Origin: Hominimerdicola alba
Lineage (GTDB): Bacteria > Bacillota > Clostridia > Oscillospirales > Ruminococcaceae
DNA: 64,000 nucleotides
Assembly: GCF_900109655.1 (NCBI RefSeq)
Contig: NZ_FOAT01000013.1
Coordinates: forward strand, 1 to 64,000
Direction: 5' to 3'
The position numbers and the translations under genes are program-made. Shown here in pieces: positions 19,036 through 27,252 of the stretch. The first letter of the stretch is position 1; every line of letters begins with the position of its first letter. The notes under the pieces are model-generated. The model worked only from the letters and a program-made list of their open reading frames with translations, made no database searches and was not told the DNA's origin.

Positions 19036-20804
19036 TGGCAAGAAACAAATACGATGTGGACGAACAGCTTGAAAAGCCATTTGACTTCGCCCATTTAAAA
19101 AGGTCATACGTTTACATAAAAAAGTATAAGGGCAAAATGATACTTTCGCTGCTGATAAGCATGGCGGCGGCAGTATGCGGCCTTGTGGGACCGCTGATAA
19201 CTCAGCGGGCGCTGGACGTTACTATACCAAACAAGAACGTTAAAGAACTCATTCTTCTGGGTCTTGCCCTGCTGGGATTCAGCGTACTTGGCACGGTGCT
19301 TGGCAATATCCGAGGACGTATAATGACTGTTGTAGGTCAGGACATAATCTTCGATATCCGCGAGGACTTGTTCGCACATTTGCAGAAATTGCCCTTCACC
19401 TACTACGATGACCGTCCCCACGGTAAGATACTGATACGTGTTATAAACTATGTAAACTCCGTATCGGATATGCTTTCAAACGGTATAATCAACTTCGTTA
19501 TGGAGATACTGAATATGCTGTTCATACTGGTGTTCATGGTGATAGTCAGCCCCAAGCTGACCATTGTGGCGATGTCGGGTCTGCCTTTGTTTATAATGGT
19601 AATGTTTGCCATCAAAAAGCAGCAGCGTATCGCATGGCAGGACGTTTCAAACAAGTCCTCCAACATGAATGCCTACTTGCAGGAAAACATCGTCGGCGCA
19701 AGGATAACTCAGGTGTTCACCCGCGAAGAGGAGAATGCCGAGATATACGACCATCTGAACGAGAAGTACCGCAAGTCATGGATGAGGGCGGTAAAGTATT
19801 CGAACCTTGTTTGGCCTGCTACGGATAATATTTCAACGCTGATAAGGGCATCGCTCTTCATCGTGGGACTTCTGGTCCTTCCGCGGGAAACAGTATCACT
19901 CGGTGTGCTAGCGGCTATGACGGGCTATGCGGGAAGATTCTGGCAGCCTATAATGAACATCTCAAATATCATGAACAACTTTATCAACAACGTTGCATAT
20001 CTGGAACGTATATTTGAAACTCTGGACGAGCCTGTTACCATTACCGATAAAGAGGGTGCTGAGGAACTTGGCGATATAACAGGTCAGGTGAGTTTTGAGG
20101 ACGTTACCTTTGGTTATGAGAAAGATATCAACGTGCTTGAGCATCTTTCCTTTGATGTTAAGGCAGGTGAGAGCGTTGCGCTTGTAGGACCTACAGGAGC
20201 GGGCAAATCCACCATAGTATCCCTGATATCACGATTTTACGATATCGAACAGGGCAGGATAACCGTGGACGGTGTGCCGATATCCGATGTTACACTGAAG
20301 TCCCTCCGCTCAAAAATGGGCATAATGCTTCAGGACAGCTTTATCTTTAGCGGTACGATAATGGATAACATTCGTTACAGCAAGCAGGACGCCACCGACG
20401 AGGAAGTCCGTGCGGCGGCTAAAACTGTCTGTGCAGACGAATTCATATGCCGAATGGATATGGGCTACGATACCGAAGTAAACGAGCGCGGCAGCAAGCT
20501 TTCGGGCGGCGAGAAACAGCTCATAAGCTTTGCAAGAACTCTTCTCAGCGACCCCAAGATACTGGTGCTGGACGAAGCAACATCTTCCATCGATGCAAAA
20601 ACAGAAGCACTTCTGCAAAAGGGTATAGAACGTTTGCTGAAAGGCAGGACATCTTTCATAATTGCCCACAGATTATCAACTATCCGCAACTGTGACCGCA
20701 TAATGTACATCGACGAAAAGGGTATCCTGGAAAGCGGTACCCACGACGAACTGATGGAAAAACGCGGTGCTTACTACGACCTCTACACTTCACAGTCCGC
20801 ATAA
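19035..20804 (+). CDS. ABC exporter half-transporter with canonical nucleotide site
   Basis: 589 residues, same architecture as its upstream partner. Here the ATPase residues are intact: Walker A GPTGAGKST, signature LSGGEKQLISFARTL, Walker B ILVLDEATSSID with the catalytic glutamate, and switch histidine in IIAHRLST. Paired with the preceding protein it gives one hydrolytic and one regulatory ATP site. The basic N-terminal 40 residues precede the first helix. It is followed by a strong terminator, so the operon has two genes only. Confidence 0.94.
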   Translation: MARNKYDVDEQLEKPFDFAHLKRSYVYIKKYKGKMILSLLISMAAAVCGLVGPLITQRALDVTIPNKNVKELILLGLALLGFSVLGTVLGNIRGRIMTVVGQDIIFDIREDLFAHLQKLPFTYYDDRPHGKILIRVINYVNSVSDMLSNGIINFVMEILNMLFILVFMVIVSPKLTIVAMSGLPLFIMVMFAIKKQQRIAWQDVSNKSSNMNAYLQENIVGARITQVFTREEENAEIYDHLNEKYRKSWMRAVKYSNLVWPATDNISTLIRASLFIVGLLVLPRETVSLGVLAAMTGYAGRFWQPIMNISNIMNNFINNVAYLERIFETLDEPVTITDKEGAEELGDITGQVSFEDVTFGYEKDINVLEHLSFDVKAGESVALVGPTGAGKSTIVSLISRFYDIEQGRITVDGVPISDVTLKSLRSKMGIMLQDSFIFSGTIMDNIRYSKQDATDEEVRAAAKTVCADEFICRMDMGYDTEVNERGSKLSGGEKQLISFARTLLSDPKILVLDEATSSIDAKTEALLQKGIERLLKGRTSFIIAHRLSTIRNCDRIMYIDEKGILESGTHDELMEKRGAYYDLYTSQSA

Positions 20805-20806
20805 CA

Positions 20807-20848
20807 TAAAAACACCTTCGTACCGTGCGATGGTACGGAGGTGTTTTT
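20807..20848 (+). terminator. Terminator of the ABC exporter operon
   Basis: Long stem AAAAACACCTTCGTACC / GGTACGGAGGTGTTTTT with one mismatch and a 7-base loop, ending in Ts. Confidence 0.85.
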
Positions 20849-20944
20849 ATAATTATCCCACAGGTTGAACGTCATAATAAAATCTGACTATCCCTTTGCC
20901 ACACCACATAAAATGCCGAATCAACAGGGATATATTATGCTGAC

Positions 20945-20982
20945 GTTATCTTTTCCCCGCCTGCGGCGGGGGAAAAGATAAC
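20945..20982. repeat. Long inverted repeat of unknown role
   Basis: GTTATCTTTTCCCCGCC, loop TGC, then its complement with one extra G. It lies in a 316-base gap between two converging terminators, so it is not needed to end either gene. No open frame was seen in this gap. Confidence 0.65.
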
Positions 20983-21048
20983 CGCCAAACTCTCATTATG
21001 TTCCTTTGATCGATGTTAAGTCAGGTGTGTCAGCAGGATAACCATATA

Positions 21049-21088
21049 ATAAAAGGCACTTCTGCCAAAAGAACGACAGAAGTGCCTT
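21049..21088 (-). terminator. Terminator of the LRR-dockerin gene
   Basis: Stem AAGGCACTTCTG / CAGAAGTGCCTT with a 12-base loop and a T-rich tail on the minus strand. Confidence 0.85.
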
Positions 21089-21120
21089 AAATACTATTTT
21101 ACTGTATTTACTGCTTTTTA

Positions 21121-24100
21121 TCAGCTCAGGAGCTTTTTGCCCTTTACGTGTGCAGCTATCTTGGTAACATCAGTGCTGTTGACTTTGCCGTCTTTATTTA
21201 CGTCAGCACGCTGGAAAGAAGCTGCATCGAGTAACTTCTTACCCTTTGCATGAGCAGCAGCCTTTGTAACGTCGGTAGTGTTGATCTTACCGTCACCGTT
21301 AACATCGCCGAGCATGAAATCTACTAAAGTGCTCTTTTCAGCTATTGTAAGTGTGATGCTTGCAACAGCAGTGCCGTTAGCGTTCTTGACAGTGATAGTG
21401 GTATTACCCATGCTCTTGAACGTTACCTTGCCTGTATCGTCGATGGTAGCGACTTCAACATTGCTTGAAGACCAGGAAAGCGCATCTTTTGCTTCTGCGC
21501 CGCTTGCGGTGGTCTGCTTGCAGCCGAATTTGTAGCTCTTGTCTTTATAAGCCAGGGTTACCTTGCCTGTGAGGACCTTACCGTTCTGGGAAAGGATTGT
21601 CAGCTTTGAAGCAACGCGGTCATTATCAATGAATGTTACCTTGCTGGAGTTCTTCGCTGCATATTCCTGTGCTGTAGAATTGCTTGTACCGTAAAGTATG
21701 ATCTTACCCTTGTTTCTTGTAAATACGGTCTTGCCAAGTGTTACAGTTCCGTTCTGACCAAAGTCAACGCTGTCAAGGTTGTGGCAGTCATTGAAAGCTT
21801 TATCAGCTATGGACTTCACGTTCTTGCCCAGTACAGCATTTCTCAGATAAATGTTAGCGCCGCAGGCACACTGTTCGATAGTTTCAACGGAATCAGGAAC
21901 AACATATTTTGGATCACGTTTAGCAACGGGACGGGCGTGCAGGATCTTCATATCCTTGCTGTAAAGAATGCCGTCAACGCTTACGTATTCTTTATTATTT
22001 TTATTGACGTTGATGGCTTCCAGAGGAGTGTAGCCGTTCTTTTCAACTTCTTCCTGCTTGATGTAGATGTTGAGCATGGACATACTTATATCTGAAGCAG
22101 ATGCGGGCAGATTGAGAACTTGCATACAGAAGTTGTTCTCGAATGCCTTGTTTCCGATGGAAGTGAGAGATTCTGGTATAGTATACTCGCCGTCCTTTGC
22201 GGATACTGTTCCGAGGGTGTGCAGGTAATAGCAGTAATAGAATGCGCTGTCACCCAGCTTAACAAGAGTTTTTGGGGGCAGAACTACCGTTTTGAGGTTG
22301 GTATCCTTGCTGAAGCAGCTTTCCGGTATCTCTATGATGTTTGAATTGTTAAAATCAACAGTATTAAGTGCTACATTTTCAGAGAAAGCGGCTTTGCCCA
22401 GCAGAAGCGTGTCTCCGTTAGCGGGAGTGCCGAAAACGATCTTGGTAAGAGCTGTCTTTGTGAATGCGTTAGCATCTATCTTGGTAAGGCTGTCAGGGAA
22501 TGTAGAAGTTGTGCCGCCGCTTGATGAGGTGAATACAGCCAGTTTTTCGTCGCCGCTGAACGCACTGCTGCCTATGGTAGCAAGAGCAGAGCCCTTTTCC
22601 CACAGAACCTTTGTCATTGATGTACAGCCGCTGAAAGCTTCGCTCTTGATGACACTTACGTTCTTGGGGATCGCAGCACTTTGCAGGTTTTTGCAGTTCT
22701 TGAAGGTAGAAGCGTTGATCGTGTCAATGTGAGTAAATGCAGATGCACCGCTCTTGGTGTGAGGCATTTTCTTGAGTGACTCGCAGTCAGCAAATGCTGA
22801 ATCACGTACCTGTTCGATGGTATCGTTCATTGTTATATCTTCCAGAGCAGTACACTTTTGGAAAGCAGAGGAACCTATAGTGGATACACTTCCAAGAAAC
22901 TCGATTTTCTTAAGAGATGTACATCCATAGAATGCTTTCTCAAATATATTGTTTACTCCTTTTGGCATGAGTATAGTATTGTTTGAATTTCCAACTTCGT
23001 TTGAACCAAGCAGGCCTGTGCATCCGCTGAAAGCAGACTCACCTACAACAGCGAACTGAGAATTACTAGCAAAGTTTATGTACTTGAAGGCGGGGCAGTT
23101 TTCAAAACCGCTTTTCTGAACACCGCCAAGAGTTGCAGGGAACTGTAAAGTATAGGAAAGCTTTGTTGCGTTGCTGGGTGTGAGTGTTTCAAGTTTTTCA
23201 CAGTTCTTGAAAACGCAGCCATCTTTAGTACCGATTATGCCAAGGTTCCTGGATACAATTACATCTTTAAGTGCTTTACAATCCTGGAATGTGTAATCAT
23301 CGAGGGTTTCAACTGCATCGGGGATCCTGATACCTATCAGAGAACGGCAGCCTTTGAATGCACTTTTTCCTATCGAGGTAGCAGAATTGATATTTGCCTG
23401 AGTCAGACCGGAACAATTTTCAAAAGTGTTATCGGCGATCACCTGCCATGTTGCAGGCAGTACTACCTTGTCCCTGGTCTTGTTAGAATCGGATCTGGGA
23501 TACAGAGACAGTACCCAGCAGCCTCCGAAAGCTCCCTTGCCAACGGTTGTCAGGTAATCGGAAACAACTACCTGCTGAAGCTTTTCACAGTTTGCGAAAG
23601 CAGATGCACCGATAATGGTATTGGCGGTTGGCAGATCTATGCTTACGAGTGATTTGCAGTTTGCAAACGCGTTTATGCCGATGGATTCGCAGACAGAACC
23701 CGCGGCACCACCCTCAAACGTGAATTTGGTAAGCGCTGAACAGTCGCGGAATGTTTCACCGGGTATCGAGGTGAAGTTGCTAGACCATGTGAAGTTCTGC
23801 AAAGAGGTGCAGCCCTTGAATATACTGCTTCCGCAGATGATAACATCAGATCCGTTTGGAAGTCTGTTATAGTTAAAGCCTGTAACGTTTACGGCAGTAA
23901 GGCTTATGCAGTTCGCAAAAGCGCTGGAGCCGATATTGGAAAGGGCATCATTACCGCTGAATCTGACGGTTTCCAGATCCTTACAGCCTGAGAAAGCGGT
24001 GTTGCCTATGCTTATCAGATTGGCGGGAAAATTCAGGTTCTTGATAGCGGTGTCATTTGTAAATGCACTGTTTCCGATGGAGATGAGATTTGCGCCGAAC

Positions 24101-24687
24101 TTTATGTCAATAAGCTGAGGAACGCCTGAAAATGCTGAGTTATCTATTTTTTCGATGTTTGAAAGATCAAGAGTAGTACCCGATGTACCCACAAGATGAT
24201 CGCAGTTGCTAAAAGCGCTTGTGCCAATGGTATTGATCTTGCTGCCGAAGGATACGGTCTGAAGAGCTTTACATCCGGAAGCGAAGCTTGAGCCTACGCA
24301 GGTCACGAGGTCATCTTTGAAGTTGATATGAGCAAGGTTCACATACTTGCTCAGCTTTGCGGTGCTTGAGGAAGGAGCATTAAGTGTAACTGTCTTACCG
24401 TCAAGAGAACCTGCAAAATTAATGATATCGTTTTTCAGACCACTCATATCAATATTCAGAGTAGTAGCACTGGCACTAACACCCAGGTATTCGTAAATAT
24501 TTGTGGGTGTGATCACGATATCGCCGGTGTTTGTCTTAGTTACAGTGACATTTCCGATTACAAGTTTTGTATCAGCCGCAGAAGCAGTGATAGTATCTAT
24601 CGCGGAAAAGCCGAAATTTGTGTTAGCAGGTATGCATGAAGCTACCATAAGCATTGCTGCCACGCCTGCTATGATCTTCTTTCTCAT
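21121..24687 (-). CDS. Secreted BspA-like leucine-rich-repeat protein with dockerin
   Basis: 1188 residues. Signal peptide (MRKKIIAGVAAMLMVASCIP...). About 30 BspA-type LRR units of 22-24 residues (IGSSAFxGCxxLxxVxxx pattern) cover most of residues 80-960. A Big_2 Ig-like domain follows (about 1030-1115, with SWSSSNVEVATIDDTGKVTF). The type-I dockerin at the C-terminus has two calcium loops, GDVNGDGKINTTDVTK and ADVNKDGKVNSTDVTK, each followed by AAHxKGKKLL. It is exported and presumably docks to a cohesin or cell-surface receptor; BspA repeats often bind host or bacterial proteins. It has no catalytic domain, which is unusual for a dockerin carrier. Confidence 0.9.
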   Translation of the reverse strand: MRKKIIAGVAAMLMVASCIPANTNFGFSAIDTITASAADTKLVIGNVTVTKTNTGDIVITPTNIYEYLGVSASATTLNIDMSGLKNDIINFAGSLDGKTVTLNAPSSSTAKLSKYVNLAHINFKDDLVTCVGSSFASGCKALQTVSFGSKINTIGTSAFSNCDHLVGTSGTTLDLSNIEKIDNSAFSGVPQLIDIKFGANLISIGNSAFTNDTAIKNLNFPANLISIGNTAFSGCKDLETVRFSGNDALSNIGSSAFANCISLTAVNVTGFNYNRLPNGSDVIICGSSIFKGCTSLQNFTWSSNFTSIPGETFRDCSALTKFTFEGGAAGSVCESIGINAFANCKSLVSIDLPTANTIIGASAFANCEKLQQVVVSDYLTTVGKGAFGGCWVLSLYPRSDSNKTRDKVVLPATWQVIADNTFENCSGLTQANINSATSIGKSAFKGCRSLIGIRIPDAVETLDDYTFQDCKALKDVIVSRNLGIIGTKDGCVFKNCEKLETLTPSNATKLSYTLQFPATLGGVQKSGFENCPAFKYINFASNSQFAVVGESAFSGCTGLLGSNEVGNSNNTILMPKGVNNIFEKAFYGCTSLKKIEFLGSVSTIGSSAFQKCTALEDITMNDTIEQVRDSAFADCESLKKMPHTKSGASAFTHIDTINASTFKNCKNLQSAAIPKNVSVIKSEAFSGCTSMTKVLWEKGSALATIGSSAFSGDEKLAVFTSSSGGTTSTFPDSLTKIDANAFTKTALTKIVFGTPANGDTLLLGKAAFSENVALNTVDFNNSNIIEIPESCFSKDTNLKTVVLPPKTLVKLGDSAFYYCYYLHTLGTVSAKDGEYTIPESLTSIGNKAFENNFCMQVLNLPASASDISMSMLNIYIKQEEVEKNGYTPLEAINVNKNNKEYVSVDGILYSKDMKILHARPVAKRDPKYVVPDSVETIEQCACGANIYLRNAVLGKNVKSIADKAFNDCHNLDSVDFGQNGTVTLGKTVFTRNKGKIILYGTSNSTAQEYAAKNSSKVTFIDNDRVASKLTILSQNGKVLTGKVTLAYKDKSYKFGCKQTTASGAEAKDALSWSSSNVEVATIDDTGKVTFKSMGNTTITVKNANGTAVASITLTIAEKSTLVDFMLGDVNGDGKINTTDVTKAAAHAKGKKLLDAASFQRADVNKDGKVNSTDVTKIAAHVKGKKLLS

Positions 24688-24762
24688 TTGTTTCTTCCTC
24701 CTTCAGGAATGTTCATAGTTTTATGTTGCTGTCCGAAAAATCGGGTACAAATGTACAAAATA

Positions 24763-24791
24763 ATTATAACACATTTTTTACATTTATGCAA
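24763..24791 (-). promoter_or_regulatory. Promoter of the LRR-dockerin gene
   Basis: TTGCAT, 17 bases, TATAAT on the minus strand. A perfect dyad GTACA-AA-TGTAC (24745-24756) sits around the likely start of transcription and could be an operator. Confidence 0.6.
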
Positions 24792-24838
24792 TAGGCTGTA
24801 TCGATTTTTTTTACTTTCGGTATTTTACACTGTTCGTG

Positions 24839-24867
24839 TGATATTCAGACACTGTAAAGCATATGAT
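24839..24867 (+). promoter_or_regulatory. SigE-like sporulation promoter before yabP
   Basis: TGATATT, 14 bases, CATATGAT. This fits the mother-cell SigE pattern (ATA core, 13-14 bases, CATACAAT-like) better than a vegetative one, and yabP is a SigE gene in Bacillus subtilis. Confidence 0.5.
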
Positions 24868-24891
24868 ATACCAAAAAAAGGAGGCTTAGAT

Positions 24892-25164
24892 ATGACAGAT
24901 ATACAGGGCAGGCACAATGCTATTCTTGAAGACCGCAGCAAGCTGATGCTGACGGGTGTGAACGATGTGGAGCGCTTCGACGAAAATACGGTGGTATTAT
25001 ACACTCAGCTGGGGGAGCTAACTGTAAAGGGAGAAAAGCTCCATATCAGCGAACTCAGCGTTGAAAACGGCGAGCTAAATATTGACGGCGAGATATCCGC
25101 GATGGTCTACGGTCAGCGGGATGCTGTCAGCAGGCTGGACTTTTTGGGAAAGCTGCTGAGATGA
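24892..25164 (+). CDS. yabP: YabP-family sporulation protein
   Basis: 90 residues from ATG 24892, chosen for GGAGG directly upstream; the longer in-frame opening back to 24688 has no ribosome site. YabP/YqfC-family features are visible: HNAILEDRSKLMLTGVNDVERFDENTVVLYT, then LGELTVKGEKLHISELSVENGELNIDGEI. In Bacillus this mother-cell protein is needed for spore formation. Its stop overlaps the start of the yabQ-like gene (ATGA). Confidence 0.85.
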   Translation: MTDIQGRHNAILEDRSKLMLTGVNDVERFDENTVVLYTQLGELTVKGEKLHISELSVENGELNIDGEISAMVYGQRDAVSRLDFLGKLLR

Positions 25165-25454
25165 CACTGTTTGAAGCTGCTGCACAGCTGGGCGGGCTGC
25201 CCTCGGGGGTGATACTAGGTATGGTGTGGGGGATATTGTCCGTCCCGCGACTCCGGTGCCCGCGCTGCGTCTGTTTTGTTGGAGATATATTTGCTGTGCT
25301 GATGTTCTCATTCTGCCTGTTCATGCTCGGCGTGGGTATTGAAGGACACCTGCGTTATCCTACAGTACTTGGTACAGCGGTGGGGTTCTCGGCGGTGCGG
25401 GGGATATGGCATATCCTGCAAAAAGAGCTCGTCCATTTCGATAAAAAAGGATAA
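25161..25454 (+). CDS. yabQ: YabQ-like spore cortex membrane protein
   Basis: 97 residues with three hydrophobic segments (about 12-30, 37-58, 68-82). YabQ is a membrane protein required for cortex formation, and its usual position is directly after yabP, as here with a 4-base overlap. Identification rests on position and topology as much as on sequence. In many genomes divIC follows; here the next gene points the other way. A GCCTG / CAGGC hairpin (about 25463-25489) separates them. Confidence 0.72.
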   Translation: MTLFEAAAQLGGLPSGVILGMVWGILSVPRLRCPRCVCFVGDIFAVLMFSFCLFMLGVGIEGHLRYPTVLGTAVGFSAVRGIWHILQKELVHFDKKG

Positions 25455-25495
25455 AATTATCGCCTGCGGCATTGTTGGCCACAGGCGGTCTGTTG

Positions 25496-26428
25496 TTATA
25501 GCTTGTCACCCTGATATGCATTTCTGCGGGACATTTCCATATCGATACCATTCAAAACGCGGCGTTTGTCGCGGCTCCACAGCGGTGCTATGAGTTCGTT
25601 TCGGTCGCCGTCCCCTGTAAGTCTTTCTATGACTATCTGCGGTGGCAGAAGTTCCAGCTGGTCGCAGATAATGCCTATATACTCGTCTCTTTCCAGAGTT
25701 CGGAACTCTCCACGTGCATACATATCGGCAAGTACCGTGCCTTTCAGTACATGGAGCAGATGAAGTTTCACCGCGTGGATATCCAGCTGCCCGACAGTTT
25801 GCGCCGATTCGCGCATCATGTCGGCTGTCTCACTGGGAAGTCCATTTATAAGATGTATACACACGTTGACGTTCTCCGCTCTCAGCAGTTCATATGCGCG
25901 TAGCAGGTCAGCATAGGTGTGACAGCGGTTCATAGCGAGAGCTGTGCTATCGTATATCGTCTGCAAGCCAAGCTCGACTGTGAGATATGTGTCTTTTGCC
26001 AGTTCACCCAGCATCTTCGCTTTTTCGCTGTCGATACAGTCTGCACGGGTGGCGATGCTCAGCCCTACTGCATTTTCAAGTTCAAGTGCAGCTCCGAACA
26101 TCTCCCGCAGTATCCCCACATCGGCATAGGTGTTGCTTCCTGCCTGAAAATATGGGATACACAGCGCGTCAGCCCATTTTTTCTCCATAACGCCGCGTAC
26201 TTGGGCATACTGTTCCTCAACAGATCTTCTTGGATCGCCTGCGAAATTTCCGCTCATCTTTGCCGAGCAGAAAGCGCATCCGCCGAAGCCTTTCGTGCCA
26301 TCACGATTTGGACACCCGAGGTCGATATTCAGCGGGACTTTGTAAACCTTTTTGCCGAAGCGCTTTTTAAGATAATAGCTGTAGCTGTGGTAACGCTTGT
26401 TGTCGTCAGAATACTCAAAACCGTTCAT
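25496..26428 (-). CDS. Radical SAM protein, YhcC/TIGR01212 type
   Basis: 310 residues. The N-terminal cluster motif has family-specific spacing: CPNRDGTKGFGGCAFC, three cysteines for a 4Fe-4S cluster with CxxC at the end, instead of the classic CxxxCxxC. Other conserved parts are IPYFQAGSNTYA, SIATRADCI, VELGLQTIYDSTAL and CIHLINGLPSET. The C-terminal RDEYIGIICDQLELLPPQIVIERLTGDG is also typical. The reaction of this family is not established. Its ATG overlaps the stop of the upstream gene, so it belongs to the MBOAT operon. Confidence 0.9.
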   Translation of the reverse strand: MNGFEYSDDNKRYHSYSYYLKKRFGKKVYKVPLNIDLGCPNRDGTKGFGGCAFCSAKMSGNFAGDPRRSVEEQYAQVRGVMEKKWADALCIPYFQAGSNTYADVGILREMFGAALELENAVGLSIATRADCIDSEKAKMLGELAKDTYLTVELGLQTIYDSTALAMNRCHTYADLLRAYELLRAENVNVCIHLINGLPSETADMMRESAQTVGQLDIHAVKLHLLHVLKGTVLADMYARGEFRTLERDEYIGIICDQLELLPPQIVIERLTGDGDRNELIAPLWSRDKRRVLNGIDMEMSRRNAYQGDKL

Positions 26429-27252
26429 CGTTCTTCGGGTACATCAGGGGGCGGTTCGGTGTCCGAGGGTTCGGTATCGGGCTTGGAATCCGGATCTTCG
26501 GTAACGGGCGGCTCGGTATCGGAAGGTTCGGTGCTGTCCTCGGTATCCTGAGTAGATTCGGTATGATGTGAGATAACAGTCGTAGTAGTAGTCACGAAGG
26601 GCGCCTCGTTGTTTGTGGTGGTCATTTCTTCGTCTGCATCTGGCATTGAGTAGGTCTTGTAGGTCGAGGCAGGTCTTGATACTGCCGTTGTTCCGCCGCC
26701 GGGGGCAGTTTCGTCGCGGTCTGCTTCGGTGACGGTGTTGCCGTCTTTGTCGGTCATGACTGCCTTTGTGGTCACGGCATTCTCGTCACGCTCATCGTTG
26801 TCAAAGGGGTTATATTCCTCGCCCTCCTGCTGACGCCCTATGAGGTTATTGTAGTTTCCGCTTCCTCTTTCGCTGATGGTGTTGCCTATGCCGTACAGAA
26901 AAGATATATGCTCCTCTGCCGACTGCATCTGCTCGGGTATGGGCAGTTCACGGAGATACCTTTTTTCGATGCCCTGTTCAAATTCACCACTGAGAAAACT
27001 CTCCTTTGTAAGCGTGAGCTCTTCGTCGTTACGTATCTTTCCTCCGTTTACCGCGAGGAATGATACCGCTATGAATATCATCAGCACCGAAAGTACCAGC
27101 AGGTTCAGATTATCGTAATGTCCCACGCCTGTTTCAAGTGCCAGAAACTGCACAGCACGGTCGTTTTCTTCACACTCATCGGGAAGGTCTACCTTTGCGG
27201 CTTCTGATTTCAGTTTACTGAATTGGTCTTCCATCTTGTCCTCCGATCTCAT
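26425..27252 (-). CDS. Membrane stub resembling the N-terminus of DHHW/AlgX-like proteins
   Basis: 275 residues: cytoplasmic N-terminus (1-48), one membrane helix (LNLLVLSVLMIFIAVSFLAV), then EELTLTKESFLSGEFEQGIEKRYLREL...SFLYGIGN. That is the pattern with which DHHW proteins (SGNH-like partners of MBOAT O-acyltransferases) begin. After residue 125 it is only a low-complexity Thr/Glu/Pro/Asp tail, and it ends without the SGNH catalytic domain. Start and stop overlap the neighbouring genes (ATGA at both ends), so the short form looks settled rather than freshly broken. No function is assigned. Confidence 0.78.
   Translation of the reverse strand: MRSEDKMEDQFSKLKSEAAKVDLPDECEENDRAVQFLALETGVGHYDNLNLLVLSVLMIFIAVSFLAVNGGKIRNDEELTLTKESFLSGEFEQGIEKRYLRELPIPEQMQSAEEHISFLYGIGNTISERGSGNYNNLIGRQQEGEEYNPFDNDERDENAVTTKAVMTDKDGNTVTEADRDETAPGGGTTAVSRPASTYKTYSMPDADEEMTTTNNEAPFVTTTTTVISHHTESTQDTEDSTEPSDTEPPVTEDPDSKPDTEPSDTEPPPDVPEER

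Noticed and set aside
24688-24891. N-terminal extension of the yabP frame
   Set aside because: No ribosome site, the stretch contains the promoter elements, and the family begins at ATG 24892.
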